64,000 nt of DNA from Cladochytrium replicatum (taxonomy: Eukaryota; Chytridiomycota; Chytridiomycetes; Cladochytriales; Cladochytriaceae). Shown here one piece after another: positions 30,679 through 41,034 of this stretch. The stretch covers positions 62,001 to 126,000 of the forward strand of contig JAHLKD010000032.1 of assembly GCA_025526935.1 (NCBI GenBank). Reading direction: 5' to 3'. Within the stretch, counting starts at the first letter, position 1; each line of letters begins with the position of its first letter. The notes beneath the pieces were generated by a model. It ran no database searches, was not told where the DNA came from, and was given only the letters and a program-made list of their open reading frames with translations. The translations under genes were made by a program, and so were the position numbers.

Positions 30679-32279
30679 ATGCCTCGAACTACAAAGAAGC
30701 GAGCGTTAAAACAATCCAGACCATCATCTGAAAGAGAATCAAGTGCAGAACCTGTGACTGCACCTGAAACATCTCTGGCATCGGGTTCTGAAGTGGAAGA
30801 AGCAGAAGTTGGCCTTGATGTCAAATCGACAGATGTCAAATCGACAGCTCCTTCAAAGAAACCGGCGCGACGTGGTACTAAAGGGGATGCTGACTATTTG
30901 CTCATCGACGGACTCTGTCCTGCTTCAGACATACGACTTTGGTATCAAAAATTCAAAGCGAGCGGCCACAGCTACGACTCGGAGGCCTTCATCAGCAACT
31001 GTCAAACAAATCGTGATGAATGCGGCCCAAGATTTGTTCTTCAAGGGTTGATCGACCGACTTAACTCTGACAGCAAGCTAGTTCGTCAAGCCCTGAACGA
31101 AATTCACGATGAATGCAGTGGACGAACGGAGTTCATAACAGCAGCAAACGCCTATCGTATGGAGTGCTGAAAAGCTCTTCCTTTCAGAAGGAAACAACAT
31201 TTCTGGACTTTTACAGGCGGCAGGGACACAAGTACGGCATTTACAGAGGAATGCCCGTCACTGCAAAGGTTGACGAGTTCCAAGCGACCATCAAACGAGC
31301 AGATGAGGACCGTGAAAGGACAAAACAGGTCCTCAAACAGTCAGAACGACTGTTGAACATGACAAAAGATCTTGAAGAGACTGCAATGAACGAGAGAAGG
31401 ACCCGCATCGCAGCAGAAGTGCGAGAGAAGGCTCTCATTGATGAATTGGGCAGGGCGGGTGCATTGATTCAGCACGGCGAGCACGAAGAGCTACCAAGAT
31501 TCAGGGAGATCACCGCTGCAATGGAAAGGGAGAAGCAGGCAACTTCCCAGGAGATTTCACAATGGAAATCACGTGTGACCGCCCTGGAGGGAGAGCTTGC
31601 TGCTCTGAAACGACAGGCTGGTCATTCAGAAGCTGCAGCACCTGCGGCGCCAACATCAACAGGCGGCCTAATAAGCATATCGTCGGCTATCAAGGGGATT
31701 GGTAGAATTCCGAAGGTACATCGAACCAGTTCTCCAACGAGTTCCCTTGCATTGCTTAGCCTGCAGCAGCATCGTCGTACGGCTATCCTTTTGGTGAAAG
31801 AGGTCATCCAGGGTATCTGCTTCCAGATGCATAAGATCAATGAGGTTATTTATGACCTTAAATTGCCGTCTCTTCCACCATCAATCAAGTACGTCAATGT
31901 AAACTACGAAGTCCTCTCCCGAAATGAGTTTTTACGGCCCATATTTGTTGAATCAGACGACCGCTCAAGCCGAATATCAACTTCAAGTAGCAGTTCTCGG
32001 AGCAGCCTTACTCTTCTTAGGGTGCACATTTTGCTCGGAAACTGGATACGGCACAATAATTCGCTAAGTACGTCTGCCACTATCTATCGCATGTTCAGGG
32101 CATTAGTGGATGCATATCCTTCTGAGTGGCTAAGGTTCTGGACGGCATACATCGGGCATCTTTCGTCCATAACGCTCCCTGAGGTGGATTGGAAACCTTG
32201 GAAGACAGGTTTAGCCAAGGATTTCATGCTTTCAAATGACGACATTGATCGGTTCATCAGGACTGGGTCGGGGTTCTAA
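30679..32279 (+). CDS. Unrecognised coiled-coil protein beside repeat array, 515 aa
   Basis: Two exons, 30679-31163 and 31217-32279, joined by a 53-bp GTGCTG..TTACAG intron (phase 2), keep one frame and give 515 aa. The N-terminus is basic and Ser-rich (MPRTTKKRALKQSRPSSERE), possibly nuclear. A compact middle domain follows (YLLIDGLCPASDIRLWYQKF). Next is a strong coiled coil, about residues 180-300 (DEFQATIKRADEDRERTKQV and LTREITAAMEREK-type heptads). The C-terminal region is helical (HRRTAILLVKEVIQGICFQM, RMFRALVDAYPSEWLRFWTA). I recognise no family. Its placement right after a repeat array shared with the hAT element suggests a passenger or second mobile-element gene. Confidence 0.6.
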
Positions 32280-33319
32280 TAGGAACACTGGAAAGTAGCG
32301 TGAATAATGATAAATTCAACCTCAAAAGTATTCATAAAGGGAAAAGGCTGCCTGGTAAACACTAAGCGCAGCAAACAACCCCTGAAGAGACAGGAAATCA
32401 CCACAAGCACGCCAAAACCAATCCTGCCTGCTGCTCCCCGTAGTGTTCTGCGATGTTTCTGAGCTGGTGACATTTATCGTGGCCCATAACTCACTCCAAC
32501 ATCTGGATTGCTCTGAGGCTGCTGCCGCCATTCCTGATCGATATTAACACATTTTTGATTATCGACGCTGATCTCTTGTTGCTCCCTTCCCTGGCTTTTG
32601 TTGCCGTTTGCTTCTTTCCTTTGGTACTGTCGCTGTATTCCTTGTGGACTACCACCCTCGTCACTTTGAGTTTTGTTGGTGACCCTCAACGCAAACGCTC
32701 CTCCCCGTTTGAATTTTTGCAATTGACATTCATTGAACTGTCCTTGCTCTCAAAAGTTCCGTGACAACACCAGAGAATTCTGTGAAATCACTTGCGCAAC
32801 GATCAATTGCCACAAGCCACCCCCTCTGGCTGGCTCCCCTAATGCTGATAGAAACTAAAATGACAGTTCCCAAACCTTTGTATTTTGCTGGTCAACGTGA
32901 AACTTCTATCATTGATACATGGATATTGACCTAACTGAACACGTTAGTGCCAATCTAATGCTCAAGAACTAAACTCTTGACAATGCATCACTGAAAACAG
33001 ACTGCTCATCCTTGGCCCTCTCTATCTCACTGATATAGCCAAACAATTGTGCCAAACTGTTGTTCAACAACGTCAGCAAACAAACTTGAATGTAAAGATT
33101 GGGATCAATTTCTCAAACTTCTACGTACTCGTTTCTATCCTGCTGACAAAGACACCACCATTCGTAAGCAATTATGAAACCTGACTCAAAGGAAGTACCC
33201 CTCTCCCCTCCCTAGGAATGGTCACACGCTTGTGAAGGAGTGTTGTCAATTCAAAAGAAGGCATTCTAAAAACATAATTATTGCATTCCCTTATCGGATA
33301 AACCATACGCATTGTACAC
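32280..33319. other. Decayed sequence, no gene recognised
   Basis: Many stops in all frames. A minus-strand frame at 32474-32722 is Gln/Lys/Arg-rich like a retroelement gag tail but has no zinc knuckle. Probably the damaged 5' half of the Ty3/gypsy element that follows. Confidence 0.4.
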
Positions 33320-33530
33320 TGATACAAGTTTAATTTTCACTTGGAGCTGTTCTTACGCACCAAGATCACCTAGGAAACGAGAGACCACTGTATTTCCCCT
33401 CGCAAAAGTCAAAAAAGCGGAACTAATTACCTGCGCATGAACAAGAACTCTTTGGCATTGTTTATTTCACTGAAAGTTTCGCGAATATTTCAAGAAATCC
33501 CTTCATCCTCTATACAGACAATCCATAATC
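33320..33530 (+). mobile_element. Ty3/gypsy RNase H fragment
   Basis: The plus strand reads SLGAVLTHQDHLGNERPLYF, then HEQELFGIVYFTESFANISR, then NPFILYTDN: the three landmark boxes of gypsy RNase H (GAVL.Q, .E.ELL.IV.A...., F...TD). One stop interrupts it. It ends where a minus-strand copia fragment begins. Confidence 0.8.
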
Positions 33531-33925
33531 ACTTGGTTGTGAAAATATTCACAACCTTGTCTTTTGTGGAGACATGCTTGATCTGAACTAACTTCTTTTC
33601 AATACATTGAGAAACAAACTTTTCTCGTGTATCCAAGTTTTTGGTACGCCGATTGTTAGTCACATCATTTGCGATTGCCTCAGTGGACTTGTTGTCTTGG
33701 TAAATGACAGAGCTCTTCATAATTTACTCCTCTCCTGCGTCCTGCTGAAGAGGCTTGAGATAGCGAGTTGATGGCATGAAATCTTTGTCACCATTCAATG
33801 GGTACAACTGTTGCCATTAGAGCAGTATACTCCAAATGATAGTACAGAACGTATCTCTCTCCTGCGTCCTGGTGAAGAGGATCGAGATAGAGATTTGATT
33901 GCATGAAATTGTCGTCGCTATCCAA
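33529..33925 (-). mobile_element. Ty1/copia RNase H fragment
   Basis: The minus strand reads SSVIYQDNKSTEAIANDVTN, then RTKNLDTREKFVSQCIEKKL, then HVSTKDKVVNIFTTK, the copia-type RNase H end (pattern Y.DN.....A.N.....RTKHID.R.HF, VST..Q.ADIFTK). Upstream (to about 33925) LEYTALMATVV resembles the copia AEY.AL box. A duplicated piece (CTCTCCTGCGTCCTG and flanks at about 33730 and 33858) lies within. Inserted between gypsy RNase H and integrase. Confidence 0.75.
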
Positions 33926-34059
33926 TCCATACGCTGGTGGTGTGTCTCTTCCCGTACTGTAGACACCCTACAGAACTGGATATTGCATCGTTTGCATTCC
34001 AAGAACATCTGTTTTTGGTCGAGACCCGACAAACACTCCCTCATGAAACTTTGACGTGC

Positions 34060-35090
34060 TTGTATCCACATATTTGGTTTGTTCTGAAGTTGAGAACAAC
34101 TTTGATCACAAGATCATCTCCAATATAGCCTAGGAAAGTACCAAATTTTTGCCACTTACGTGAAAATATCTGGTGGCCTGGTGCGTACAACGACATGAAG
34201 AAGTACCTTGACAATTGTATGACCTGCAAAGTCTGATCACAGACCTATGAAAAAGGGACCATGGTGTGCAACGTTTGGGTTATCCGTTCTGTTTCAAATG
34301 TGGGAAATTGATTTTATTGCGATGGCCAAGAGTGCTCGAGGAAACAAATGGACCATCAATGGATGTGATTATGCAAGTAATTGGGCTGCGGCTACTGCCT
34401 GTGAGAGTGCTGATGCTGTTACTGCTGCCTCCCACATCTCCTCTGAAGTTTGCTGTCGCTATGGACTTCTGATGTAATTGTCTCTGATAATGGTTCGCAT
34501 TTCAATAACATCCTCATACTTGAAATTGGTAACAATTATAAACATTCTCCTAAGTTTCCACCCCTACTATCCTCAAACCATCCGCAAAGTAGGGTGTACC
34601 AATGGAATGAAACAAATGCTTGCAAAGCTCACTATCGATCATCCCGAAGACTGGGATAAATATCTGGGAATTGTGCTCTACTAGTATTGTACTTACCTTA
34701 TTTGCGCCACCTTTCCCTACATGAGATTGTTTTTGGTTTCAAACCATGCATGTCTGAAGCCATTGAAATTTGTGCCCTTCCATGAACCCTTTGCTGAAAC
34801 TAACGAACTGCATCTCAATTGCTATTAGAAAGGATGTTAACAATAAACAGCGTGTTAAATCGCAACCCTCTCTTCACTACAAAATTGCCGATCGTGTACT
34901 TCTACTCAGAAGTGATCTCCTGAATCGTAGGGATGCACGCTTGAACCTCTTTGGTTGTGCAAAATTTTTCAATCGCTCATGTTTATTCTACCGGAACTTA
35001 CAAACTGCACAGTCTCGAGGGGAAACTCTTGAAGAATTTGGTGCAGTAAATGCCTACAGGGTCCCCCTCCCCCGAATTCTGGTGCTGCGG
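34060..35090 (+). mobile_element. Ty3/gypsy integrase fragment
   Basis: The plus strand shows the integrase zinc region (RENIWWPGAYNDMKKYLDNC then MTC), then the catalytic core in several frames: MWEIDFIAMAKSARGNKWTI, DVIVSDNGSHF, HPQTIRKVGCTNGMKQMLAK, TIDHPEDWDKYLG. These carry the D,D,(35)E context of gypsy integrases. Beyond 34850 VLLLRSDLLNRRDARLNLFG resembles the C-terminal GPF-like domain. Multiple frame changes and stops, so inactive. Confidence 0.8.
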
Positions 35091-36466
35091 TGTCGAAGTA
35101 CTAAACGTGATTGCTTGTTTTGGTTAGTATCTATGTTTAATTGTTTCCTTCCTTTTCTGGTGTTCTCCCTCTTTTGGGGTGGTTCACTGCTTGTGTGCCG
35201 CCGCCTATCCTTGCGGTTGATGGCACTTCCCCCTTTGTGTTGCGGCTTCCCCCATTTCTACTTGTTTTCCCCCACGCTCTTCATTTTCTGTGATCGCAAG
35301 TTTTCCTGTTTGATGTGTTATGCATTGTATTCTTTACAAACCGCTGTTCCCGCTTTCCTTGATCTTTCGCCAGTTAGAATATACATTGGCATTTCCCTGC
35401 CCCTGTCTTGCTGAATACGAGACTTGCATCATACAAAAATCGTCGTGTTTTCATACGACAGGTAAAGGCCTTGCTTCATGCCTGTTTTCACGGCATCTTA
35501 CTGCTCTTCACACACCAAACATCTCTACTAACTGAACTGTAGGTCGGCCCGACTTGGCAGCACATGACCCAGCCCTATAAAGTGGGCTTCTCCTCATGAT
35601 TTTCGCCAGCTGCATCAGCTAGTAGTCCAACAAACCCATCGCTACGATATCTGTCTGGGAGGACGTGCACTTTCACTATAGATTGAGTGTGGTGACATAG
35701 GACAAAGGATGGGCAGTTTCAGGTCAAGATGAATGGTTTGAGTGCGGTAGGCTCAAGACGACGGAATGGCAAACGCTGAGGAGCTGTCGGAATCCAATGC
35801 GGAGTTGCACGACCCTCTAGCTTCTTTTAACACTGGTGTAAGACAGACTCAATGAAGGCGAGTGTCATGAGAAGTGATGTATGACCTTGGCAAGACGTGT
35901 AGATTGGGTCCCTCAGGAGACCTTTTTGTGGTTCGATTGCCCATCTTGCCAGTAGAACGATGTACTCCATTCTAAAGAGAGCTCTGTCTCCCTCCATTAA
36001 ATTCTCAATAAAATAGACTTTTCTTTTTCAAATACAAGTATATGGAACGTGACGAGAGATTCAAGTTGCTGAAAAAAATCGGGAAAGTGCAACCTTGCCA
36101 GTGCGAAAGGTTCAAACGTTTTGCAAATGCCAATGACAAATGAAGTGAGACCAAAATTTGATGCAGTATGATCACTGAGCAATTTTTTTTCTCTTCTACA
36201 CCAGCGTACTTATGTGTGCTTCCCTATCTCCAATTTGGCGAAGTTTGCAGCAGTCGACAACAAAACACCTAAATCTGCCTAATGAGGGAAAACACAATTT
36301 GAGCTGAGTTCGGAGAAAAGTGATCTGATCGTCAGGAATGGACAGCGTGGATTTCCCAACTCGGTTGTTGCTGGTGCATTAAACGATTGCGTATCGTTAT
36401 GTTCTGATGCCACAATGCTGCTCAGTCATTTCCGAAATTACAAACAGGAGTGAAACGCCCTTATTA
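35091..36466. other. No gene recognised; probable retroelement 3' end and DHODH 3' flank
   Basis: T- and C-rich plus strand with only short frames. May include the gypsy LTR, but I found no matching partner LTR by eye. Confidence 0.4.
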
Positions 36467-38109
36467 TCATTTCCCCTTCTTGTGATCACTTCCCACCAAA
36501 TCCGTCCATCTCACACCCATTGCCGTCAACCTCTTCGTCAACTCATCCTTCGTGTCAGCAACAACACCTGGCCCTTCCATCCCGAAACTCGTGTACAGCT
36601 GCACGAGCGTCGCACCTGCCCTTGCGAACGCGATCGCTTCGTCCGCAGACCTCACCCCTCCACACCCAACGATCGGGACGGCTCCTTTCGTCAGAGCATA
36701 GAACTTTCTCACGGTTTCAAGAGCGAGGGGGAACACTGGCGCACCGGAAAGCCCGCCGACCTCCTTCGTGATTTTGTATTCTGGAGTAGGATGCTGTGAG
36801 TTCAACTGGAGTGAAGAGGGTGGCTGCTTACCGCTTTTGAGGGTCTTGGGACGAGTGATCGTAGTGTTGCTGATCACGATCCCGTCGAAACCTACACTTT
36901 GGATAACTGTAGCAACGTCTTGGAGCTGCTCGTCATCTACATCGGGGGCGATCTTGACGAGCAGTGGCGGTCGATGTGGCAACTCTGAGTCCCTAGCAGA
37001 CTTAACCTAAAGAAAAGCAAACAAATCAGCACCATATAATTGTCCGAGCTCCCACTGTTTGTAGGACCCACCTTCTTCAACAGTCTCTCCAACGGCTCAC
37101 GCCTCTGCAAAGCTCTCAAACCTGGCGTGTTGGGGCTGCTAATGTTTATAACCACGTAATCCGCCATCGGACCGAGCTTCCGTACACCCTCGACATAATC
37201 CTCGTCATCGTCGGCTGACGAAAGTTTGTTTTTCCCAAGGTTGATCCCCAGAACTTTACTCTCCACTAACGCACGTGGTATGTTTTCGGGCAACGCGACC
37301 GAGGCCCCGTAGGAATCCTTTTGAGCTGGGTCAACGGCTACGGCGGAGATCTGGTGTGTGTAAATGTACCGACGCAGCCGTTCGCGGAGACGTGTGGAGA
37401 CGGCTTCGTGTCCCTCTGAGTTAAAGCCGTACCGGTTGATCACTGCTTTGTCGGCGTGGAGACGGAACATACGGGGCTTTGGGTTTCCGGGCTAGGAGAA
37501 TAGACACGAATGTTTGTTAATATAACACAGAAACGACCAAGTTGAGGGGATGAATGGTTCGCACTTGAGGTTTTGGGGTGACGCTTCCAACTTCGACAAA
37601 GCCGAAGCCGACCGCTAGCATCGCATCGATCGCCTCCGCATGCTTATCGCAGCCCGCTGCCAATCCAATCGGATTCGCGAACGTCTTTCCCCACACCTTA
37701 ATCAAGCATTCCGTCAGTTAAACACCGTGACGATTTGCTTTTCAAAAGCTCCGACCTTGACGCTCAAAACTGGATCATCAGGAACACGATCATGGGGCGA
37801 TATCCCGTATTTCGCCATGAGGATCGCGAGCCTGTGCGCCGACTCACCGTCCAGCACCGCGTGGATCGCTGGCATCACAACGAGCTTGTACAGCGACGCG
37901 CGCGGGTTGTCAAAGTAGAAGTATCCCAGTGCGCCGAAGGTCGTGACGCCGAGGAGGGTGAGCCCTAGCCCCAATGACGAAGAAGATTTTGTCGATGATG
38001 GGGTAGAGTAGTTGCTTCTCTGCACTGGTTTTGGCGCTGCGACCGGCGCGCGGGATATGCGAGTGCGAACGGCTTCCAGCTTTATTCTGTTTCTCAGCAG
38101 CAATGCCAT
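36467..38109 (-). CDS. DHODH: Dihydroorotate dehydrogenase, mitochondrial class 2
   Basis: Oxidises dihydroorotate to orotate (fourth step of pyrimidine synthesis), passing electrons to ubiquinone at the inner mitochondrial membrane. Exons complement(36467..37006, 37072..37491, 37565..37696, 37756..38109) give 481 aa. The N-terminus is a targeting sequence ([20 protein letters not shown]) followed by a single membrane segment ([19 protein letters not shown]), the hallmark of class 2 enzymes. Then: [42 protein letters not shown]-type [34 protein letters not shown] with the catalytic Ser in that loop; [40 protein letters not shown]. The segment [17 protein letters not shown] (about 36790-36840) has splice-like borders, but removing it would break the frame, so it is kept as coding. 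Its first codon lies 85 bp from the divergent RGG gene. Confidence 0.94.
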
Positions 38110-38194
38110 GCTCGGTAGGTCAAATCCAAGAATCCAATGGTTCTCAATGCTTAAAAATGTTAGATCAACCTCACCCAGGCACAACAAGCCACAA

Positions 38195-38584
38195 ATGACA
38201 GGTTCTCAAGCGAAACCCAAAAGTGAGTCGAAAGACGATGAGAAAAGCAAAGAGAAAAGCGACGACGAGAACAAGAAAAATCCGACAGCGGTAGTCGATC
38301 TGTACACTGACGACGACCCCGAGTACGGCGCGACGGAAGCCGACTCTCCCGTGCCACCTCCAGATCTCGGCACTGCACCGTTCCAGGATCGGCGGAGTGG
38401 AGGAGGGAATCGAGGTCGTGGAGGTGGTGGAGGCGGCTGGCGCGGTGGACGCGGGGGCGGTGGAGGTGGATCTGGAGGGCCGGACAGGTCTGGATATGGT
38501 GGACACAATAAAGGGAGAGATTTTCAGCCATATGCGAGGAACAATGATGGAGGTGGCCGGTACGGTGGGAGCTACAGAAGATAA
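38195..38584 (+). CDS. Small RGG-box protein, 129 aa
   Basis: Single exon. The N-terminal half is charged (KPKSESKDDEKSKEKSDDEN), with a short acidic motif VVDLYTDDDPEYG. The C-terminal half is an RGG/Gly-rich domain (GGGNRGRGGGGGGWRGGRGG and FQPYARNNDGGGRYGGSYRR), a composition typical of RNA-binding proteins methylated on Arg. I do not recognise the family. An upstream ATG at 38108 is in frame but overlaps the opposite DHODH start codon, so 38195 is preferred. Shares an 85-bp promoter with DHODH. Confidence 0.7.
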   Translation: MTGSQAKPKSESKDDEKSKEKSDDENKKNPTAVVDLYTDDDPEYGATEADSPVPPPDLGTAPFQDRRSGGGNRGRGGGGGGWRGGRGGGGGGSGGPDRSGYGGHNKGRDFQPYARNNDGGGRYGGSYRR

Positions 38585-38884
38585 GCCCTCCTGGAGAGTT
38601 TCAGCGCAGAACAAATTTTGGTAGTGAATAAGAATGGCTTCGTTTTGGACACTTGCTATGATGAAGTGTTTATCGGACAGTCCAACTTCGATTGGTGCTT
38701 TGTTGGTTTTCTCAGTTCGGATCATGATTAAAAGGTTGAGCTTGATTCCAGTTGCCGAAGTGAGACTTCAGCGGCATTCCGCCAGAGATGACCAAAATGC
38801 AAGCTTTAATTCGAACTCGAATTACCTGGCATCATTACTATTTCGCTTGAGGGCGAGTTCCTTCTGGATGGTGAAATTGCATAA

Positions 38885-38946
38885 GAATTCAAGAAACAGA
38901 ACCGAAAACGCACTGCAGCGCCAACGACAGTGTCACATATAATAAG
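38885..38946 (+). promoter_or_regulatory. Candidate heat-shock element and TATA box of Hsp20 gene
   Basis: GAATTCAAGAA (38885-38895) contains a TTCnnGAA pair as in heat-shock elements, and ATATAATAAG (38937-38946) is TATA-like. Both lie 85-150 bp upstream of the Hsp20 ATG at 39033. Only a partial element, so tentative. Confidence 0.35.
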
Positions 38947-39032
38947 CACGCCTCCGGACATCTACCCAGCTCGCAGTCATCAACCCAATAAGCAATCTCA
39001 AGCAAACTCAATCGTGCAAATCATATTCAACA

Positions 39033-39562
39033 ATGCCATCGCGAGTCTGGAACCCTTTCAGCCTTTTCGACCGAGACGCCCTCTTCCGCGACTTTGACAA
39101 CTACGTCCGCAACCATATCGATTCTGTCTTCTCTGACGCTTACAACCCTAAATCCGGCGGATCGCAAACACCTCCTCGGCCGAGAACCAGGTCAACAAAA
39201 CCGAGCAGCAGCAGCATCACTGCGAACAATGCATGCGTGCTCCGCGAATGGACGTCGGCGAAACCGAATCCATGTACCTGATCCACGTGGATCTGCCGGG
39301 GCTCAAGAAGGAGGACGTGAACATTCGGTTCCGCGACGATATTCTGACGATCGAGGGTGAGCGCAAGGACGAGAGGAGCTGGGAGAGAGGCGGGAAGGTG
39401 CATTTTTATGAGAGGTCTTTCGGGAAGTTCCAGGCAGTTTAAGTTTCCGCGGATGTGGATCTTGAGAAGATGACGGCGACAATGGAAGATGGGGCTTTGC
39501 ATCTGAAGTTGGGGAGGAATGATGAGGAGAAGCCTGCTGTGAGGCAGATCATGATCCAGTAA
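39033..39562 (+). pseudogene. Small heat-shock protein Hsp20, frameshifted and with internal stop
   Basis: Starts well (MPSRVWNPFSLFDRDALFRD, typical of fungal Hsp20) but after about 60 codons the alpha-crystallin domain continues in another frame from about 39233: RMDVGETESMYLIHVDLPGL, then DDILTIEGERKDERSW, FYERSFGKFQ. An in-frame TAA at 39440 follows, and the rest (DVDLEKMTATMEDGALHLKL) reads on to 39562. The frame change falls in a Ser/Gln-coding GCAGCAGCAG tract prone to slippage. Apart from these two lesions the protein is of normal length, so the damage is young, or the sequence contains errors. ATP-independent chaperone if functional. Confidence 0.8.
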
Positions 39563-39751
39563 TTGCGGGTTGATAGTGCTGAAATTCATGACAGTGTATT
39601 TTGTGCACACTTCATGAAAGTACAGTTTTCAAGCTGTTAGCGACATTCGATTCTGCGCGATGCATCCATGTTTTAAACTGCATATTATTTTGATAATTAT
39701 CATACAAGTTAAACAAAGAAGCTGCTGTTGTTACACACAAAGGTCTCAAAC

Positions 39752-40785
39752 TCAAAAGGTACGCTCGCTCAAAGATGAAACGGCAAGCTTAGGAAACGCC
39801 GCCATGAGTTTGACCATCGGCCGCACCACTTTGCCCGGTGTCCATCCGAAACCCATGCAGCCAACCCCAAATATCAACCAAAACGGAAAAATGACCGCCC
39901 AGAATATGCAGAAGGTAACCACCGAGAGCACGAACCGGGGGATGATAAAGTAAAGCAGCGCTCTCCAAGTGCTCTTTGCAAACATGGTAAGTTTTGCCGT
40001 TTCCCAGTTGTAGCAAATCGCCGGAGATCGATCATTGCGAAGAACTTCGATGGAACGGGCTTTCACGATGTGCTCTTGGATAGCGGGGGACAGGATTGGG
40101 GGTGGAGGGACGAACGGTTTCAATGGCTGGTCTGTCGGGAAGAGCAACCTATACACGAGATAAGCAAGAGCTATTTCACGACTGGGTCCGCTTACGAAGT
40201 GAAAATGAGGTCCACATGTGCCAAGGCCCTCCAGGTCACAGCAAAGAGAAAGTAGAGCGGGATGCCGATGATCGGAATGATCATTAAGCACAAAGAAGTG
40301 AGCCATGTCGATAGGACATAGCCAAACGTGAATGTTGACCATGCAAGGTCCACTCCAGTTGCCTATTCCAGCAAAACAACCTTGTAAGCAACGAGCTTTC
40401 CATGCTTTTGATTTGCGCTTACAATCATTATCGTTCCCCAGATGGTCGAGTGGAAGCGGTGGGCTTCGTGATTCTGAGCATCGTTGATCGCAGAGCCGAT
40501 TCCCGGATTGTAGTATAAACCACCACGAAAGCTTCGAGTGGCATACCCAGCTGGAATCAGCCTAATTTGGCTATCAACCGATTCCACGTTTTCTCGCGGA
40601 CGAACTACAGGAATGGCATCATCATTGCGAGGAGGAAGGGGTGGACTATCGATGTGGTTGCTCGCGATTGCTTCGTATGAAGGTGGGGCTTCCATGGTAC
40701 TACCCGCTGCAACCCCGTACGCTAAAGAAGATTGCTGCTTTTCCGAAGCCATGCGGTCTGTGATTGTGATGGATGCCACCTCCAT
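39752..40785 (-). CDS. Membrane protein resembling the putative-sensor family, 308 aa
   Basis: Exons complement(39752..40148, 40196..40362, 40423..40785) join in phase. The cytosolic N-terminus has a PPSYEAIA (PPxY-type) motif that can recruit WW-domain ubiquitin ligases. Membrane segments: ATGVDLAWSTFTFGYVLSTW; LCLMIIPIIGIPLYFLCAVT; ALLYFIIPRFVLSVVTFCIF; AVIFPFWLIFGVGCMGFG. Paired hydrophobic helices of this kind resemble the prokaryotic/fungal 'putative sensor' domain, but I cannot confirm the family. Function unknown. An alternative start (ATG at 40752) would drop 11 residues. Divergent from SAP18 (249 bp). Confidence 0.65.
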
Positions 40786-41034
40786 CCAGTGGCACGGCAG
40801 ACACCTTAAAAGCTATTAGGAATGGTTGATATTACCATATATGGAATGTTTGATGTGAAACATTCTTGAGACGGACATCCGAGCTAAAAGTGTTCTATAT
40901 CCTTTTGATCACAGAGTACATCACTGATATATTTACAACAACAACAATAATAATGATAATAATAATGATAATGCATATGACTTTAACCACTTGTCCCAAC
41001 ACTCCAACATCGGTAAGCCACTTATAACTTCAAA

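Noticed and set aside
34041-34229. Minus-strand frame (FSRKWQKFGTFLGYIGDDLV) that looked like a copia integrase tail
   Set aside because: The plus strand over the same bases is a much better match to the gypsy integrase zinc region (WWPGAYNDMKKYLDNCMTC), so the minus frame is a shadow.
36790-36840. Possible intron in DHODH (GTAAGC..CACAG)
   Set aside because: Removing it changes the frame; reading through keeps the protein continuous up to TKEVGGLSG.
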